Notes under the pieces: generated by a model
The model's database searches: none
The model's input: the letters and a program-made list of their open reading frames with translations, nothing else
What the model was told of the DNA's origin: nothing
Assembly (NCBI RefSeq): GCF_003721245.1
Contig: NZ_RIZG01000006.1
Location: forward strand, 62,001 to 126,000
Direction of reading: 5' to 3'
Source: Marinomonas hwangdonensis
Lineage (GTDB): Bacteria > Pseudomonadota > Gammaproteobacteria > Pseudomonadales > Marinomonadaceae
DNA length: 64,000 nt
Part shown: piece by piece, positions 1 to 9,426 of the stretch
Position numbering within the stretch: the first letter of the stretch is position 1
Layout of the letters: each line of letters begins with the position of its first letter
Position numbers and translations under genes: made by a program

Positions 1-978
1 GCCAAAAATCCGCAAGAGCGGGGCGTTATCTTGCGACAGTCAGCAGAAGCCTCAAGAGACTTTTCGGCCCATTTGAATCAAATTTTGCTGGGCATTCGCA
101 GCTTACAAAGAGAGCTGTTTGCGAGTCGTGACCCTAAAGCAATTGTTGCTGGTTTCTTTGATTTGTTTGTCGAGGGAATACTGATCGCTGACTATAAAAC
201 CATTAAAACGAGCAACAATCCTTTTCGATTTCGACGCCAGATTCTTGAGTTGACACAAGAGTTCTTGTCTAACCCAGACATTATGAAGCAGGTGACTCAA
301 TGTTACGTTGATCAACAATTGATAACCGTTACGCAAGCTCAAGCCATGGTTGAAAAGGATTGTCGTGACATCATTCAAACCTTTAGTAATATTGAGCAAC
401 GCTTAGAGCGCATTGATGAATACCGTTATCGATTAGAAAAACGAGCTGCTGACACTGCCCGTTACATGGACAGCTCGCGCCCTGGTTTGGCCAATAAGAT
501 CGCCGGAATAATTGCAGATGTGGCTAAATTCGAAAAGCTGCCCATTTTGAAACAAGTTGTGGGTGCACGTTTTGTCGGTATGGCGTCAGCCGCACAACCG
601 ACAAGACGCCGTGAACCACCACCACCGCGAGTCATGACACCGATAGAAGTGTCAGAAGAAGCCATCAAGATACGCGATCAACAACGCCGCTTTCATGAAG
701 CAAGACAGGTCACTATTCCTAAGATGCAAAGCTATTTAGAAAAGCAAATGGCAGCGGAAAACAGCAAACATATTTTAGATTTTACCATTGAGTCGGTTGA
801 AGACTTCGTTTGCTTTGATCACTTGCGCTATGTTGGCTCCCTGGGCGTCAGTGCGAAAAAAATTGAGGATTTATTCGAAGTGCATTTCACCAACCAGTAT
901 TTAGACGTGCATGACTTTGTTGAATGTCGTGAATTTAGTGTGATACGCAGGAGCAAAGCGCCATGCTTAGAGAATTAA
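1..978 (+). CDS. jetA: JetA/MksF-type kleisin subunit of an SMC-like condensin (5' end outside window)
   Basis: The reading frame is open from base 1, so the start lies upstream of the window; 325 residues are visible. The sequence is helical and charged, with a long predicted coiled region, a proline-rich linker (RRREPPPPRV) about two thirds along, and a compact C-terminal domain. This pattern, with the next two genes, matches the kleisin-like JetA/MksF subunits (the DUF5716 branch is my guess) of MksBEF/Wadjet condensins, which bridge the two heads of the SMC dimer. The stop lies inside the start of the next gene (16-base overlap), so translation is probably coupled. Known family role: DNA loop extrusion, either for chromosome organisation or for plasmid defence. 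Confidence 0.75.
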   Translation, partial: AKNPQERGVILRQSAEASRDFSAHLNQILLGIRSLQRELFASRDPKAIVAGFFDLFVEGILIADYKTIKTSNNPFRFRRQILELTQEFLSNPDIMKQVTQCYVDQQLITVTQAQAMVEKDCRDIIQTFSNIEQRLERIDEYRYRLEKRAADTARYMDSSRPGLANKIAGIIADVAKFEKLPILKQVVGARFVGMASAAQPTRRREPPPPRVMTPIEVSEEAIKIRDQQRRFHEARQVTIPKMQSYLEKQMAAENSKHILDFTIESVEDFVCFDHLRYVGSLGVSAKKIEDLFEVHFTNQYLDVHDFVECREFSVIRRSKAPCLEN

Positions 979-1604
979 AAAAAGTCGTTGAAGAGTCTGG
1001 GAAAGACGCACAAGAGTTTCAGCAGACGGCAAACTTCATCCTTGCTAACCAATTTGCCAGCGCCTATAAGCACGGACAGCGTAAACATTATCTACTTATT
1101 GAGTCTTATCAAGAGTATTTTGAGCGCTTATTTGATGCCTTAGGAATGACGCTTTATATCAATGAAAATGAGCGCCTTGCGGGTGTGTTACCCATTCAAA
1201 AAGAAGCGTTTGTACGCTTAAAAACCGATGAAACCTTATTTTTACTCGTATTGCGACAGATCTATGAAGAAAAAATAGAGAATTTCGAGGTGGACAACGG
1301 TTTTGTTGCTACCAACACTCACACTATTTTGGATAGATTTGTGCAGTTGGTAAAAAGAGAAATCCCGAATGAAACTCGCTTTAAAGATATACTGGCGTTG
1401 TTCAGCCGTCACGGCATTATTATTCGTGGTAAGTCTTATGAAGAAGACAGTAAAAATTTGATGATTAACATTACTCCTGTGGTGAGGTTAATTGTGACAG
1501 AAGCTTACTTGCGACAGTTAGAGTCTTTCAATGGGGCCGATCCAGACGAAGATGACATGGCTGAATTGACTACAGAGACAGAAAACACAGGCACGCAGGA
1601 ATAG
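963..1604 (+). CDS. jetB: JetB/MksE-type condensin subunit (DUF4194-like)
   Basis: A 213-residue protein made mostly of winged-helix-like segments, ending in an acidic tail (DPDEDDMAEL). Size, position between the kleisin and SMC genes, and content match JetB/MksE (DUF4194), the small accessory subunit (KITE type) that dimerises on the kleisin. The ATG follows an AGGAG about ten bases upstream and overlaps jetA by 16 bases; jetC starts nine bases after the stop. The three genes are clearly one operon. The assignment rests on gene order as well as sequence, because single subunits of this class are poorly conserved. Confidence 0.8.
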   Translation: MLRELKKVVEESGKDAQEFQQTANFILANQFASAYKHGQRKHYLLIESYQEYFERLFDALGMTLYINENERLAGVLPIQKEAFVRLKTDETLFLLVLRQIYEEKIENFEVDNGFVATNTHTILDRFVQLVKREIPNETRFKDILALFSRHGIIIRGKSYEEDSKNLMINITPVVRLIVTEAYLRQLESFNGADPDEDDMAELTTETENTGTQE

Positions 1605-1613
1605 GACCAAAAT

Positions 1614-4600
1614 ATGAAAAAGTTAAATCGAATCGTATTAGTCAATTGGTACCTGCTGGGTGCGGAAGACATCAATATTCGCGGCAATACCGCTATTATC
1701 GGTCCCACTGGATCGGGTAAATCGTCGTTACTGGACGCCATCCAAACCGTTTTGACGGGTGCCAGTAAACGCCACCTTAACTACAATGCCAGCGCGAACG
1801 ATGGTAAAGCCAGTGGCCGTAGTATCCGCTCTTACATTTTAGGGATGATAGATTCTGGTCAAGCCAACGCTAAAATATTTGGCACTCAGCCAAGACAAGA
1901 CGCTGTCAGTTATCTTGCTTTGGTGTTTGAAGACAGTGTGACCGGAAACGAATCCAGTGTTGGCTTAGCATTAAGTGCGTCTCTGGCTTCTCCAGAAGAA
2001 GATGTGCTTGGGCGTTTTGTTTTGCCAAATTATGGTGTTAAAAAAGCCGACTTCATCGACGCCATGGAAGGCAAAAGTTACCAAGCCAAGCCTTGGGTTG
2101 ATGTCCGTGAAACGATGAAGAAAATTTGCCTGGACCCTTATATTAAATCCGGTAGCGCGTCAGCCACACAATTTATTAATCGTTACCTGGAAGAGCTTAG
2201 TCCGAGTGCAGATCAGCAAATTACCTTGGATAGCTTTTTGAAAAACTTCAAAAACGCCTTGAAATTTGTGCCCATTGCGTCTCCCACACGATTTGTACAA
2301 GACTTCGTTTTAGCCGAAGCGCCGCTTCAAGTAGGCGCTTATCAAAAATCTTTACATGAATACCGTCACCTAGAGGCAAAAACCCTTGAAGTGGCAAAAC
2401 GCATTGATGACCTAAAACATATTCAACAAGATTGCGAAAAAAAGCATCAGCAAGAACAGAGTGCAATCAATTATCAATGGATCGCTACCGAAGCGCGATT
2501 TGATGAGTTGGGCAGCAAGCAAGACGATATTCAAGATCAATATGAGCTCCATAAAGAGCGAGAAGAAGACATTGATGAAGAATTGGCAACACAAGCCAGC
2601 TTATTAAAACAGTTACAAGGACAGTTGCTGCGTTTTGAACAACAATATGAGCACTCCGATGTTGGTTTAAAACTACAACAGCTTGAACAAAGTAAAAAGT
2701 TGCTTACTCTACAAGGTCAGCAAGACCAAAAAGCCATCATGCAGGTGCGTCAACTCATTTTATTGTTATCGACCCTGCAGTCCTTCGAGGACTTGTTGTC
2801 GAAAGACACCATCAGCATTATCAAAAGTTTTGCCGAATTTAATGGTCTAATTAGTGAAGAGGGGCGCATAGACGGCAGCCTTAAACCACTGGCGCAGAAA
2901 CTGATCGCGCTCAATGAATGTTTAGACAAAGAAAAGTCTCAGGTATTTGCGCAACGCTCTGAATTAAATCGCACCATTCTGAATTTGAAAGATGAATGCA
3001 AACAGTTAGAGTCTGACGTCTCTTCGTTAAAGGGGGGAGTTAGCCCGCTATCGCAAAACACGAAACGCCTTGTTGCTTTATTAAAAGACGCCAATATCAC
3101 TGCGACACCTTTGAGTCATTTAGCCGAAGTGACGGATAGAAAGTGGCAGGACGCAATAGAAGGGTATCTTGGCGCGCAGCGCGAGGCGCTCATTGTAGAA
3201 CCGGAAGATGCCGAAGAAGCTATTCGTATATTTCGTGCGCACCGTCGTCAGTTAATGGGCTGTCGCGTTGTGGATACAACCCAAACCAGACTTTGGTTAA
3301 ACCGTGGTGATCAACATTCAGCATTACGTTTTATACGTTGCAATAATGATCATGCTCAAGCTTACTTAAACCGTCGTTTAGGGGGGATTAAACCGGTTGA
3401 AACCGAGCGTGAATTGTTACGTGAAGACAGTGCTATGACAGCCGATGGGATGTTGAAGTTAGCAGGAACGATTTCTACCATTCGATTTGTTCCACCCATG
3501 ATGGTGGGCATTAATATCGAAGGTATGAAGGCATCTCGCGAAAAACAATTAGCCAGCCTGAGTGGCGAGTTGATGAACTTCATGAAAGCCGATCAGCGTC
3601 TTGAGCAAGCCGATTCCTTGCTTGGCCGTGTGATGGCCAATAATCAATTTGACGCAGACAGTCTAAGTACTGCCAGCCATACTTTGACCCGTTTAGGTCA
3701 AGAGTTAGAAGCGGTAGACGTGCAAATCCAGCAGCTGCAAAAACACGATGATACTGACCTACAAGAGCGCATTGAAGAGCTAAAAATACGTATTGCCAAT
3801 GTTGAATTAGAGTGTAAAAAATTGGATCGTGAGCGACAGCAAATTGCGGAACAGTTTGGCGCCTTGAACACACAAAAAAGTCAATTGAGTTCGGCGCTTG
3901 CCGCTCTTGATGAAGAGCGTAATCGTTTAACTTCCAACCCAAAATACGATGCAGAATATGCCAGTGAGCGTTATGGTCTTTTAGAGAGTAGCATGGTTAA
4001 TGGTGCTGCAATATATAAAGAAGCCATGAGCCGAGCTGAAAAAGCCAGCGAAAAAGCCCGCAGCTTTGATCAGAAAGTGCGTAAAGAAGTAGCAGACCAT
4101 TACGGTAAGTACCATCAAGCTAACTTAGACAACAATGTACAACTGGACTATTTAGAGTCTAAGTTTGAAGAGTTTGAGTATTATGTGTCTAACCAAATAG
4201 AAGTGTTAAGTGAAACGGAATTGGCAAAGTACGCTAAACGAGCCGAGTTGGCACGTAAAGAAGCCGAAGAGACGTTCCGCTCAGACTATGTTTCTAAACT
4301 GAAAGACTCTTTGGATCAGGTCGCGCACATTATCCGTGAATTGAATCACAGCCTTAAACGTCGTCCATTTAACCAAGAAATCTATCAATTTCGCTATTAC
4401 CCAAATGGGGATATGAAGGATATATTAGATCTTGTTGAACGCTTTAGCGCCCAAGACCAAGCGAATGTGGGTGGGTTATTTGATTTGCATTCAAACGATG
4501 ATCCAGAACATGCTCGTGCGATTGCTGCGATCCAAGAGTTAATTTCAGACGATGAGAAACAACAAGATCTTGCCGATTATCGTAAGTTCTATAATTTCGA

Positions 4601-5030
4601 AGTCGATATTCTGGATGCAGAAGGCCACAAAAAAACGACGCTGAGTCAACGTATTCAAACGGGGTCGGGGGGGGAGCATCAGATTCCCTTCTATTTGGCA
4701 ATCGCAGCAGCCCTTTCTACTACGTATCGTTTGCATGAAACGCTGGATGGGGAAATTGTTGGTGGTTTTTCCTTGGCTATGTTTGATGAAGCCTTTAACA
4801 AAATTGATATGATAAAAACGTCAACGTGTATGGGGTTTATGAAAGACATTGGCTTACAGGTAATTGCGGCAGCGCCTGACGATAAGCGTGCGGTCATGGC
4901 GGCCAATATGGATACAATTATCAGCGTTTGGCGTGAAGGTGGCGCCGTCTCTATCGATGTGGCCTACCCGAAAGAGAAGGGACAGGTATTACTCAATGGG
5001 CAATCTGAAAGCCTATTAACTCCGGCATAA
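1614..5030 (+). CDS. jetC: JetC/MksB-type SMC-like ATPase
   Basis: An 1138-residue SMC-like ATPase. The N-terminal head has a Walker A motif (GPTGSGKS, residues 30-37). Long coiled-coil arms fill about residues 270-500 and 650-920, around a hinge-like globular part near residues 500-610. The C-terminal head has the SGGE signature (1018-1021) and a Walker B motif ending in D1058-E1059. This MukB/JetC layout (SbcC-like head, short arms) fits the motor of MksBEF/Wadjet complexes, which extrudes DNA loops. In Wadjet systems JetD then cuts small circular DNA. No JetD gene follows: the next gene, 11 bases on, is bolA. The complex is therefore either a chromosome-organising Mks condensin or a Wadjet whose jetD lies upstream of the window. 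Confidence 0.88.
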   Translation: MKKLNRIVLVNWYLLGAEDINIRGNTAIIGPTGSGKSSLLDAIQTVLTGASKRHLNYNASANDGKASGRSIRSYILGMIDSGQANAKIFGTQPRQDAVSYLALVFEDSVTGNESSVGLALSASLASPEEDVLGRFVLPNYGVKKADFIDAMEGKSYQAKPWVDVRETMKKICLDPYIKSGSASATQFINRYLEELSPSADQQITLDSFLKNFKNALKFVPIASPTRFVQDFVLAEAPLQVGAYQKSLHEYRHLEAKTLEVAKRIDDLKHIQQDCEKKHQQEQSAINYQWIATEARFDELGSKQDDIQDQYELHKEREEDIDEELATQASLLKQLQGQLLRFEQQYEHSDVGLKLQQLEQSKKLLTLQGQQDQKAIMQVRQLILLLSTLQSFEDLLSKDTISIIKSFAEFNGLISEEGRIDGSLKPLAQKLIALNECLDKEKSQVFAQRSELNRTILNLKDECKQLESDVSSLKGGVSPLSQNTKRLVALLKDANITATPLSHLAEVTDRKWQDAIEGYLGAQREALIVEPEDAEEAIRIFRAHRRQLMGCRVVDTTQTRLWLNRGDQHSALRFIRCNNDHAQAYLNRRLGGIKPVETERELLREDSAMTADGMLKLAGTISTIRFVPPMMVGINIEGMKASREKQLASLSGELMNFMKADQRLEQADSLLGRVMANNQFDADSLSTASHTLTRLGQELEAVDVQIQQLQKHDDTDLQERIEELKIRIANVELECKKLDRERQQIAEQFGALNTQKSQLSSALAALDEERNRLTSNPKYDAEYASERYGLLESSMVNGAAIYKEAMSRAEKASEKARSFDQKVRKEVADHYGKYHQANLDNNVQLDYLESKFEEFEYYVSNQIEVLSETELAKYAKRAELARKEAEETFRSDYVSKLKDSLDQVAHIIRELNHSLKRRPFNQEIYQFRYYPNGDMKDILDLVERFSAQDQANVGGLFDLHSNDDPEHARAIAAIQELISDDEKQQDLADYRKFYNFEVDILDAEGHKKTTLSQRIQTGSGGEHQIPFYLAIAAALSTTYRLHETLDGEIVGGFSLAMFDEAFNKIDMIKTSTCMGFMKDIGLQVIAAAPDDKRAVMAANMDTIISVWREGGAVSIDVAYPKEKGQVLLNGQSESLLTPA

Positions 5031-5041
5031 TTGAGACGAAC

Positions 5042-5347
5042 ATGAAGACACAATTACAGATTGATCAGCGTATCAAAGAGCAGTTTGACATACAGCATAT
5101 GACGCTCGAAAACGAAAGCCATATGCACAATGTACCGAAAGGTAGTGAGTCTCACTTTAAGCTTGTTTTAGTAAGTGACGCATTTGAAGGCAAAAGGTTA
5201 GTGCAGAGACACCAACTTGTGTATGGTGCTTTGCAAAAAGAGATGACCTTGATTCATGCCTTGGCAATGCATCTTTACACCACAGCAGAATGGCGTGAGC
5301 GCGAGTCGATCGCGCCATCGTCACCGAAATGCCATGGTGGCGAATAA
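5042..5347 (+). CDS. bolA: BolA family protein
   Basis: A 101-residue BolA/YrbA-type protein. The class II KH-like core is visible: SHMHNVPKGSESHFKLVLVS, then FEGKRLVQRHQLVY, which carries the conserved R-H pair used with monothiol glutaredoxins to hold a shared [2Fe-2S] cluster. Family roles include iron-sulfur trafficking and control of cell shape under stress. It starts 11 bases after jetC and may be read from the condensin operon; I see no terminator in between. Only a weak ribosome-binding site (GAGA) precedes the ATG. Confidence 0.9.
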   Translation: MKTQLQIDQRIKEQFDIQHMTLENESHMHNVPKGSESHFKLVLVSDAFEGKRLVQRHQLVYGALQKEMTLIHALAMHLYTTAEWRERESIAPSSPKCHGGE

Positions 5348-5374
5348 GGGCTAACGCTCTTTTTAGGATAATCG

Positions 5375-5677
5375 ATGAGCATCACAGTCAGTGTTAATGA
5401 CGCAAGCCTTCAGGTAACAATAGCCATTGTTGGGAGCTTTGATTTTTCGTTATTTAACGAATTCAGAGCTGCCTACATCAATTTAAAGAATGACTATCGT
5501 CTTTATGTCGTTGATATGAGCATGGTGGAGTATTTAGACAGTGCAGCACTGGGCATGCTGCTCAGTATGAGAAACGCCTTAGGGCAGCAGAGCAAGATTG
5601 AATTACAAGGAGCCAACGAGTTTATTAAGAATATTCTTATGATCTCTCGCTTTGATAAACGGTTTGATATTCATTAG
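5375..5677 (+). CDS. STAS-domain anti-sigma-factor antagonist
   Basis: A 100-residue stand-alone STAS domain of the SpoIIAA/RsbV/HsbA class. The motif VDMSMVEYLDSAALGMLL puts the phosphorylatable serine at S56, directly after the conserved aspartate. In the family, the unphosphorylated protein binds and inhibits an anti-sigma or other partner protein; a kinase phosphorylates the serine and a PP2C phosphatase reverses this. The next gene, 11 bases on, encodes such a phosphatase, so the two form a partner-switching module. No matching HATPase kinase or anti-sigma gene lies in this window. Confidence 0.9.
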   Translation: MSITVSVNDASLQVTIAIVGSFDFSLFNEFRAAYINLKNDYRLYVVDMSMVEYLDSAALGMLLSMRNALGQQSKIELQGANEFIKNILMISRFDKRFDIH

Positions 5678-5688
5678 GGATTTGATGA

Positions 5689-6834
5689 ATGAAATTACTA
5701 TGCATAGATAGCGAACAAATCTATTGCGATATTATTGCCTTGTGCGCCGAAAAAGAAGGGGTAGTTGTTGAAAGCGCAACCAATTTCAACGACGCTATTT
5801 CTGTGTTTAAACGTTTTTCTCCTGACATTGTTACTTTAGACGTGTTGATTAAAGGGGGAAGTGGATTAGAGCTTGTGAGGGAGCTAAAGAACTTATCAGG
5901 GAAGCGCTTTGTGCCCATGATTTTTCTTGCTTCTCAAACTTCCGATGCTGTAATGAATCGTTGCTTTAAGTGTGGTGCAGATGATTTTATTCCTAAACCC
6001 TTCAGTGAAGTTTTATTTGAAATTAGACTTAAGACTCATATGCGTCACGTTGAACTTATCAAAGAGATGTATCGCAAGAATAAAGCATTAACCTACTATC
6101 AGGCCATGATTGAGCGTGAGCATGAAATGGCACACCATGTGTTAGATCATATACAAACACGCAGTGAAAATAATACGGATCACGTAATGATTACCCGTTT
6201 GTCTGCGGCCAGTTTCAACGGTGATTTGGCGCTCGTAAAAACGCGTTCAGATGGTGCCCGTTTGGCGTTTGTCGGTGACTTCACTGGTCATGGCCTTCCC
6301 GCCTCAATTGGTGCATTACCTATCATGCAAGCTTTTTTTGATGCTGTTGATGATTTGCTGAGTGTTCATGACCTTGCTGTGCAAATGAACCGAATTTTAA
6401 TCAGTATTTTGCCAGACTACATGTTTTGTGCGGGTTACTTACTACTGATCTCTCCTAACGGTGAGGTGACATACTGGGGTGGCGGTATGCCAAATGCCTA
6501 TATACAACGTAACGATGGTCGTTTCGAATATTTGCATTCCTTGCATATGCCGTTGGGGATTTTAGGTGTTAGTGAGTTTGAAGTGAACCTCAACTCAATA
6601 ATGTTACATCCAAATGACACCTTAATTATAGTGTCGGATGGTGTGTTGGAATTAAAAAATAGTAGCAACGAGATGCTAGGGGAAGACAGAGTGAAAGAGT
6701 TAATTTCAGAGGCCTACCCAAATACACCCTTGGTGGTTGCGCAACTTACTGTAGAAAAAAAGCTAGCTGAGTATCGAAAAGAATCGCTACAAATGGATGA
6801 CATCACTTTGGTGTCTTTGAGGAATGCTTGTTAG
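5689..6834 (+). CDS. Response regulator with PP2C-type (SpoIIE/RsbU) phosphatase domain
   Basis: A 381-residue protein. Residues 1-120 are a receiver domain (acidic D7, phosphoacceptor D51 in IVTLDVLIKG, conserved lysine in FIPKPF). A short helical linker joins it to a PP2C/SpoIIE phosphatase domain (about 165-380) with metal-binding motifs DFTGHGLPAS, VSDGVLEL and MDDITLV. It is expected to dephosphorylate the STAS protein encoded just upstream when its own receiver is phosphorylated. Pseudomonas HsbR-type proteins have an extra C-terminal kinase part; this one stops after the phosphatase. The cognate sensor kinase is not nearby. Confidence 0.9.
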   Translation: MKLLCIDSEQIYCDIIALCAEKEGVVVESATNFNDAISVFKRFSPDIVTLDVLIKGGSGLELVRELKNLSGKRFVPMIFLASQTSDAVMNRCFKCGADDFIPKPFSEVLFEIRLKTHMRHVELIKEMYRKNKALTYYQAMIEREHEMAHHVLDHIQTRSENNTDHVMITRLSAASFNGDLALVKTRSDGARLAFVGDFTGHGLPASIGALPIMQAFFDAVDDLLSVHDLAVQMNRILISILPDYMFCAGYLLLISPNGEVTYWGGGMPNAYIQRNDGRFEYLHSLHMPLGILGVSEFEVNLNSIMLHPNDTLIIVSDGVLELKNSSNEMLGEDRVKELISEAYPNTPLVVAQLTVEKKLAEYRKESLQMDDITLVSLRNAC

Positions 6835-6841
6835 CGAAGTC

Positions 6842-6876
6842 AGTAACAAACAGGTATGTTAAGCCTGTTTGTTACT
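6842..6876. terminator. Hairpin between convergent genes
   Basis: A perfect 13-base inverted repeat (AGTAACAAACAGG and its complement) with a 9-base loop lies between the ends of the phosphatase and UPF0149 genes. It lacks a long T-run on either side, so its terminator role is inferred from its position. Confidence 0.55.
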
Positions 6877-6919
6877 TGCTCTTCCGCCGTTTTCAAATCG
6901 TGCGCAGACTGAGAGACAA

Positions 6920-7564
6920 TTAAGACTTTTTGGGGCCTTTCTTTTTATTCTTACCGTTCTGAGATTTGGGCGCTACTTTTGGGAAAGGGCGCTTTTCAGG
7001 GTCTGTACGCAACACTAAAAACAAATCAGTCACTACTTCTGGTATTTGTGCGATACATGAGTTGGTTAATTTTTCACTGGTACGAATTTGAACAACTTCT
7101 TCATCATCAAATAAATCAGAAGCGACCATGATAGGAAGCAAGAGCTCAGCGACAACCTCTTCTTTCTCAGACTCAAACCAATGGCTCTCTGTCATGAAAA
7201 CGCCTTCCATAAAGCCAGTCGCCCATTCTTGTAACTCGCTTAACTCTTCAGGTGACTCTCCCATTTCGAGTTCACAAGGCACCATAAAACCGTCTTCCGA
7301 TTCTAATTCTTGCTGAATGTCTGTAAAAAGGCGGGATAAATACTGTAGTATTTGTTTTTCTAGTTTCTCACTTTCAAACTGTGGCGTTTCTTCAAATATG
7401 ACAGGAAGCCATTTATCTTCCGGAACGGCGCTTGGGCAAACCGCCAAAGCAGTTAAAAAGCCATGAGCCATGACAAAGTTCTGACATTCCTCATGAACCT
7501 GATCTGACTCCAAAAAATTTTCTAACGTCTCAAGTTCAAGATCATCAAGAGGTTGGTGTGCCAT
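6920..7564 (-). CDS. UPF0149 (YgfB/YecA) family protein
   Basis: A 214-residue acidic protein of the UPF0149 family. The N-terminal part (LDDLELETLENFLES, then the MAHGFLTALAVCP block) and the central WATGFMEGV block are the family hallmarks. There is no C-terminal SEC-C zinc motif; instead the end is lysine-rich (NGKNKKKGPKKS). The molecular function is not established for this family. The ATG follows an AGGGA with nine-base spacing. It is divergent from recQ. Confidence 0.82.
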   Translation of the reverse strand: MAHQPLDDLELETLENFLESDQVHEECQNFVMAHGFLTALAVCPSAVPEDKWLPVIFEETPQFESEKLEKQILQYLSRLFTDIQQELESEDGFMVPCELEMGESPEELSELQEWATGFMEGVFMTESHWFESEKEEVVAELLLPIMVASDLFDDEEVVQIRTSEKLTNSCIAQIPEVVTDLFLVLRTDPEKRPFPKVAPKSQNGKNKKKGPKKS

Positions 7565-7659
7565 GGTAGTGTTTCCCTAATACAAATTGAGCTGTGATTT
7601 TAACGAAAAGAGGTGGAAAAATCGATGCAGAAAACACGGTGTTAAGGGATAATTGCGAA

Positions 7660-9426
7660 ATGAATTTAAAGAAACAAACCCTTTTACGTCTAGGCTATAG
7701 CGAATATCGGCCCCTTCAAGAACAAGCAATTGATGCATTATGTTCTGGTCGAGACGTTTTGCTTGCTGCACCTACAGGAGGTGGTAAATCGCTTGTCTAT
7801 CAATCGGCTGGACTCATAAGGCCGGGCGTTGCCATCATTGTCAGTCCTTTACTTTCACTCATGTCTCAACAAGTCGAATTGTTGAACAAGAAAGGGATTC
7901 GGGCAAAGTTTCTAAATTCCACACTCAATCCAGGAGAGCAAGATGACTTGATTTGGGCGTTGAGATACGAACACATTGACTTACTCTATTTATCTCCTGA
8001 GAAACTGGTTCAACCTTCTGTTATTGGTTTTCTGCATAGCTTTGAATTGGCCCTGTTTGCTATTGATGAGGCACATTGTATTTCGCAGTGGGGCGGTTTT
8101 TTTCGCCCTGAGTACAGTCAGTTGGGCCAACTCAAAGTGAATTTCCCCAATGTGCCCATTGTCGCACTGACTGGCACTGTGGATAAAGCCAACATCGCTA
8201 GTATTCAGCAATCACTGCAGCTGTCAGACTGTCTCGTGTTAAAAAGCAGCTTTGATCGTGCCAATATTCATATTCAAATCGCTCAAAAAAAGAAAGCCAA
8301 ACAGCAGATTCTGTATTTTTTGCACCATGAAGTGCCAGGTAAAACGGGCATTATTTATTGTCGCTCTAGAAAAAAAACGGAAGAACTAGCCAGCTGGTTA
8401 AGGGGCTTAGGATTGCCAAGTCGCTGTTATCATGCTGCTCTTTCAGAGGATGAGAAGCAGCAAAATCACACTTTTTTTGCACAACAGCCCGGCACAATTA
8501 TGGTCGCCACCACCGCCTATGGAATGGGAATTGATATTGCGCATGTGCGTTTTGTAGTTCATTTGGATCTACCTAATAGTCCAGAAGCCTACTTTCAAGA
8601 GATTGGTCGCGCCGGTCGTGATGGAAAGCCTGCAAATGCGCTGTTACTTTACGGACTTCAAGACATGTTACAGGCGCAACAGCTTGTTACATTGCAATCG
8701 TCATCTTCGATTATAGAAAGTCAGCAATTACAAAGTTTATTTAAGATACTGGAAAATAGGGGGTGTCGGCGCCAGAATCTTCTCAAACATTTTGATGAAG
8801 ACTCGGTGCCATGTGGTCATTGTGATCGCTGCTTATCCAGTAAATCTGAGTTAAATATGACAATTGCAAGTCAAAAGCTGCTTTCATTAATCTATCACAC
8901 CAAAGGTCTTCAGCCATTTGCGACACTGATACAAATATTACTGGGAAAAAAAACCAAATCTTTGAGCTTGATCAAGGGAGACACCTTTAGCCTGTTTGGC
9001 AAAGGAAAGGAAATCAGTGAATCGCAATGGAAGTCAGTGATTCGTCATTTGATCGCTTTTGACTATATCACGATTGGAAAATCGCACATTTTCAATGTGC
9101 ATATCAATGAAAAATCTCGCGCCATATTGCAAGGCAAGTCACAAATCATTATGCCAAGCGAGCATTACTACCCCATTCTTCAAGAAGAGCAACTTTCAAC
9201 CGATACGGCCAGAATGCATAAAATTTTGGCGTGGAAAACAACACAGACTAATACCCAATTAAGTGATACTCAAATAAGATTGATTTGTTTGCACAAACCC
9301 ACTTCGATTGCCTCTTTAAGTAGGCTTACAGGGTTGCCGAAAGAAAAAGTGGCGTTATTTGCTGACAGCTTAATGAAGACACTGCATGAATCAGATACGA
9401 ATGAGACTCTGATTACATGCCCCTGA
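7660..9426 (+). CDS. recQ: RecQ-family ATP-dependent DNA helicase
   Basis: A 588-residue superfamily 2 helicase, 3'-5' by family. Motif 0 (YRPLQEQAI), Walker A (APTGGGKS, residues 37-44), the DEAH box (IDEAHCISQWG), motif V/VI (GMGIDIAHVRFVVH, then QEIGRAGRDG) and a RecQ zinc-binding cysteine set (CRRQN, then CGHCDRC) are all present. Motif III reads ALTGTV rather than the usual ALTATA, and no HRDC domain is evident. I chose the ATG at 7660 because AAGGGA precedes it and homology starts there; the frame is open further upstream to 7594 without support. The stop overlaps sprT by ten bases. Confidence 0.9.
   Translation: MNLKKQTLLRLGYSEYRPLQEQAIDALCSGRDVLLAAPTGGGKSLVYQSAGLIRPGVAIIVSPLLSLMSQQVELLNKKGIRAKFLNSTLNPGEQDDLIWALRYEHIDLLYLSPEKLVQPSVIGFLHSFELALFAIDEAHCISQWGGFFRPEYSQLGQLKVNFPNVPIVALTGTVDKANIASIQQSLQLSDCLVLKSSFDRANIHIQIAQKKKAKQQILYFLHHEVPGKTGIIYCRSRKKTEELASWLRGLGLPSRCYHAALSEDEKQQNHTFFAQQPGTIMVATTAYGMGIDIAHVRFVVHLDLPNSPEAYFQEIGRAGRDGKPANALLLYGLQDMLQAQQLVTLQSSSSIIESQQLQSLFKILENRGCRRQNLLKHFDEDSVPCGHCDRCLSSKSELNMTIASQKLLSLIYHTKGLQPFATLIQILLGKKTKSLSLIKGDTFSLFGKGKEISESQWKSVIRHLIAFDYITIGKSHIFNVHINEKSRAILQGKSQIIMPSEHYYPILQEEQLSTDTARMHKILAWKTTQTNTQLSDTQIRLICLHKPTSIASLSRLTGLPKEKVALFADSLMKTLHESDTNETLITCP

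Noticed and set aside
4667-4674. G8 run in jetC as a possible slippage site
   Set aside because: It encodes the essential SGGE signature and the frame is intact on both sides; such runs often occur by chance in this motif.
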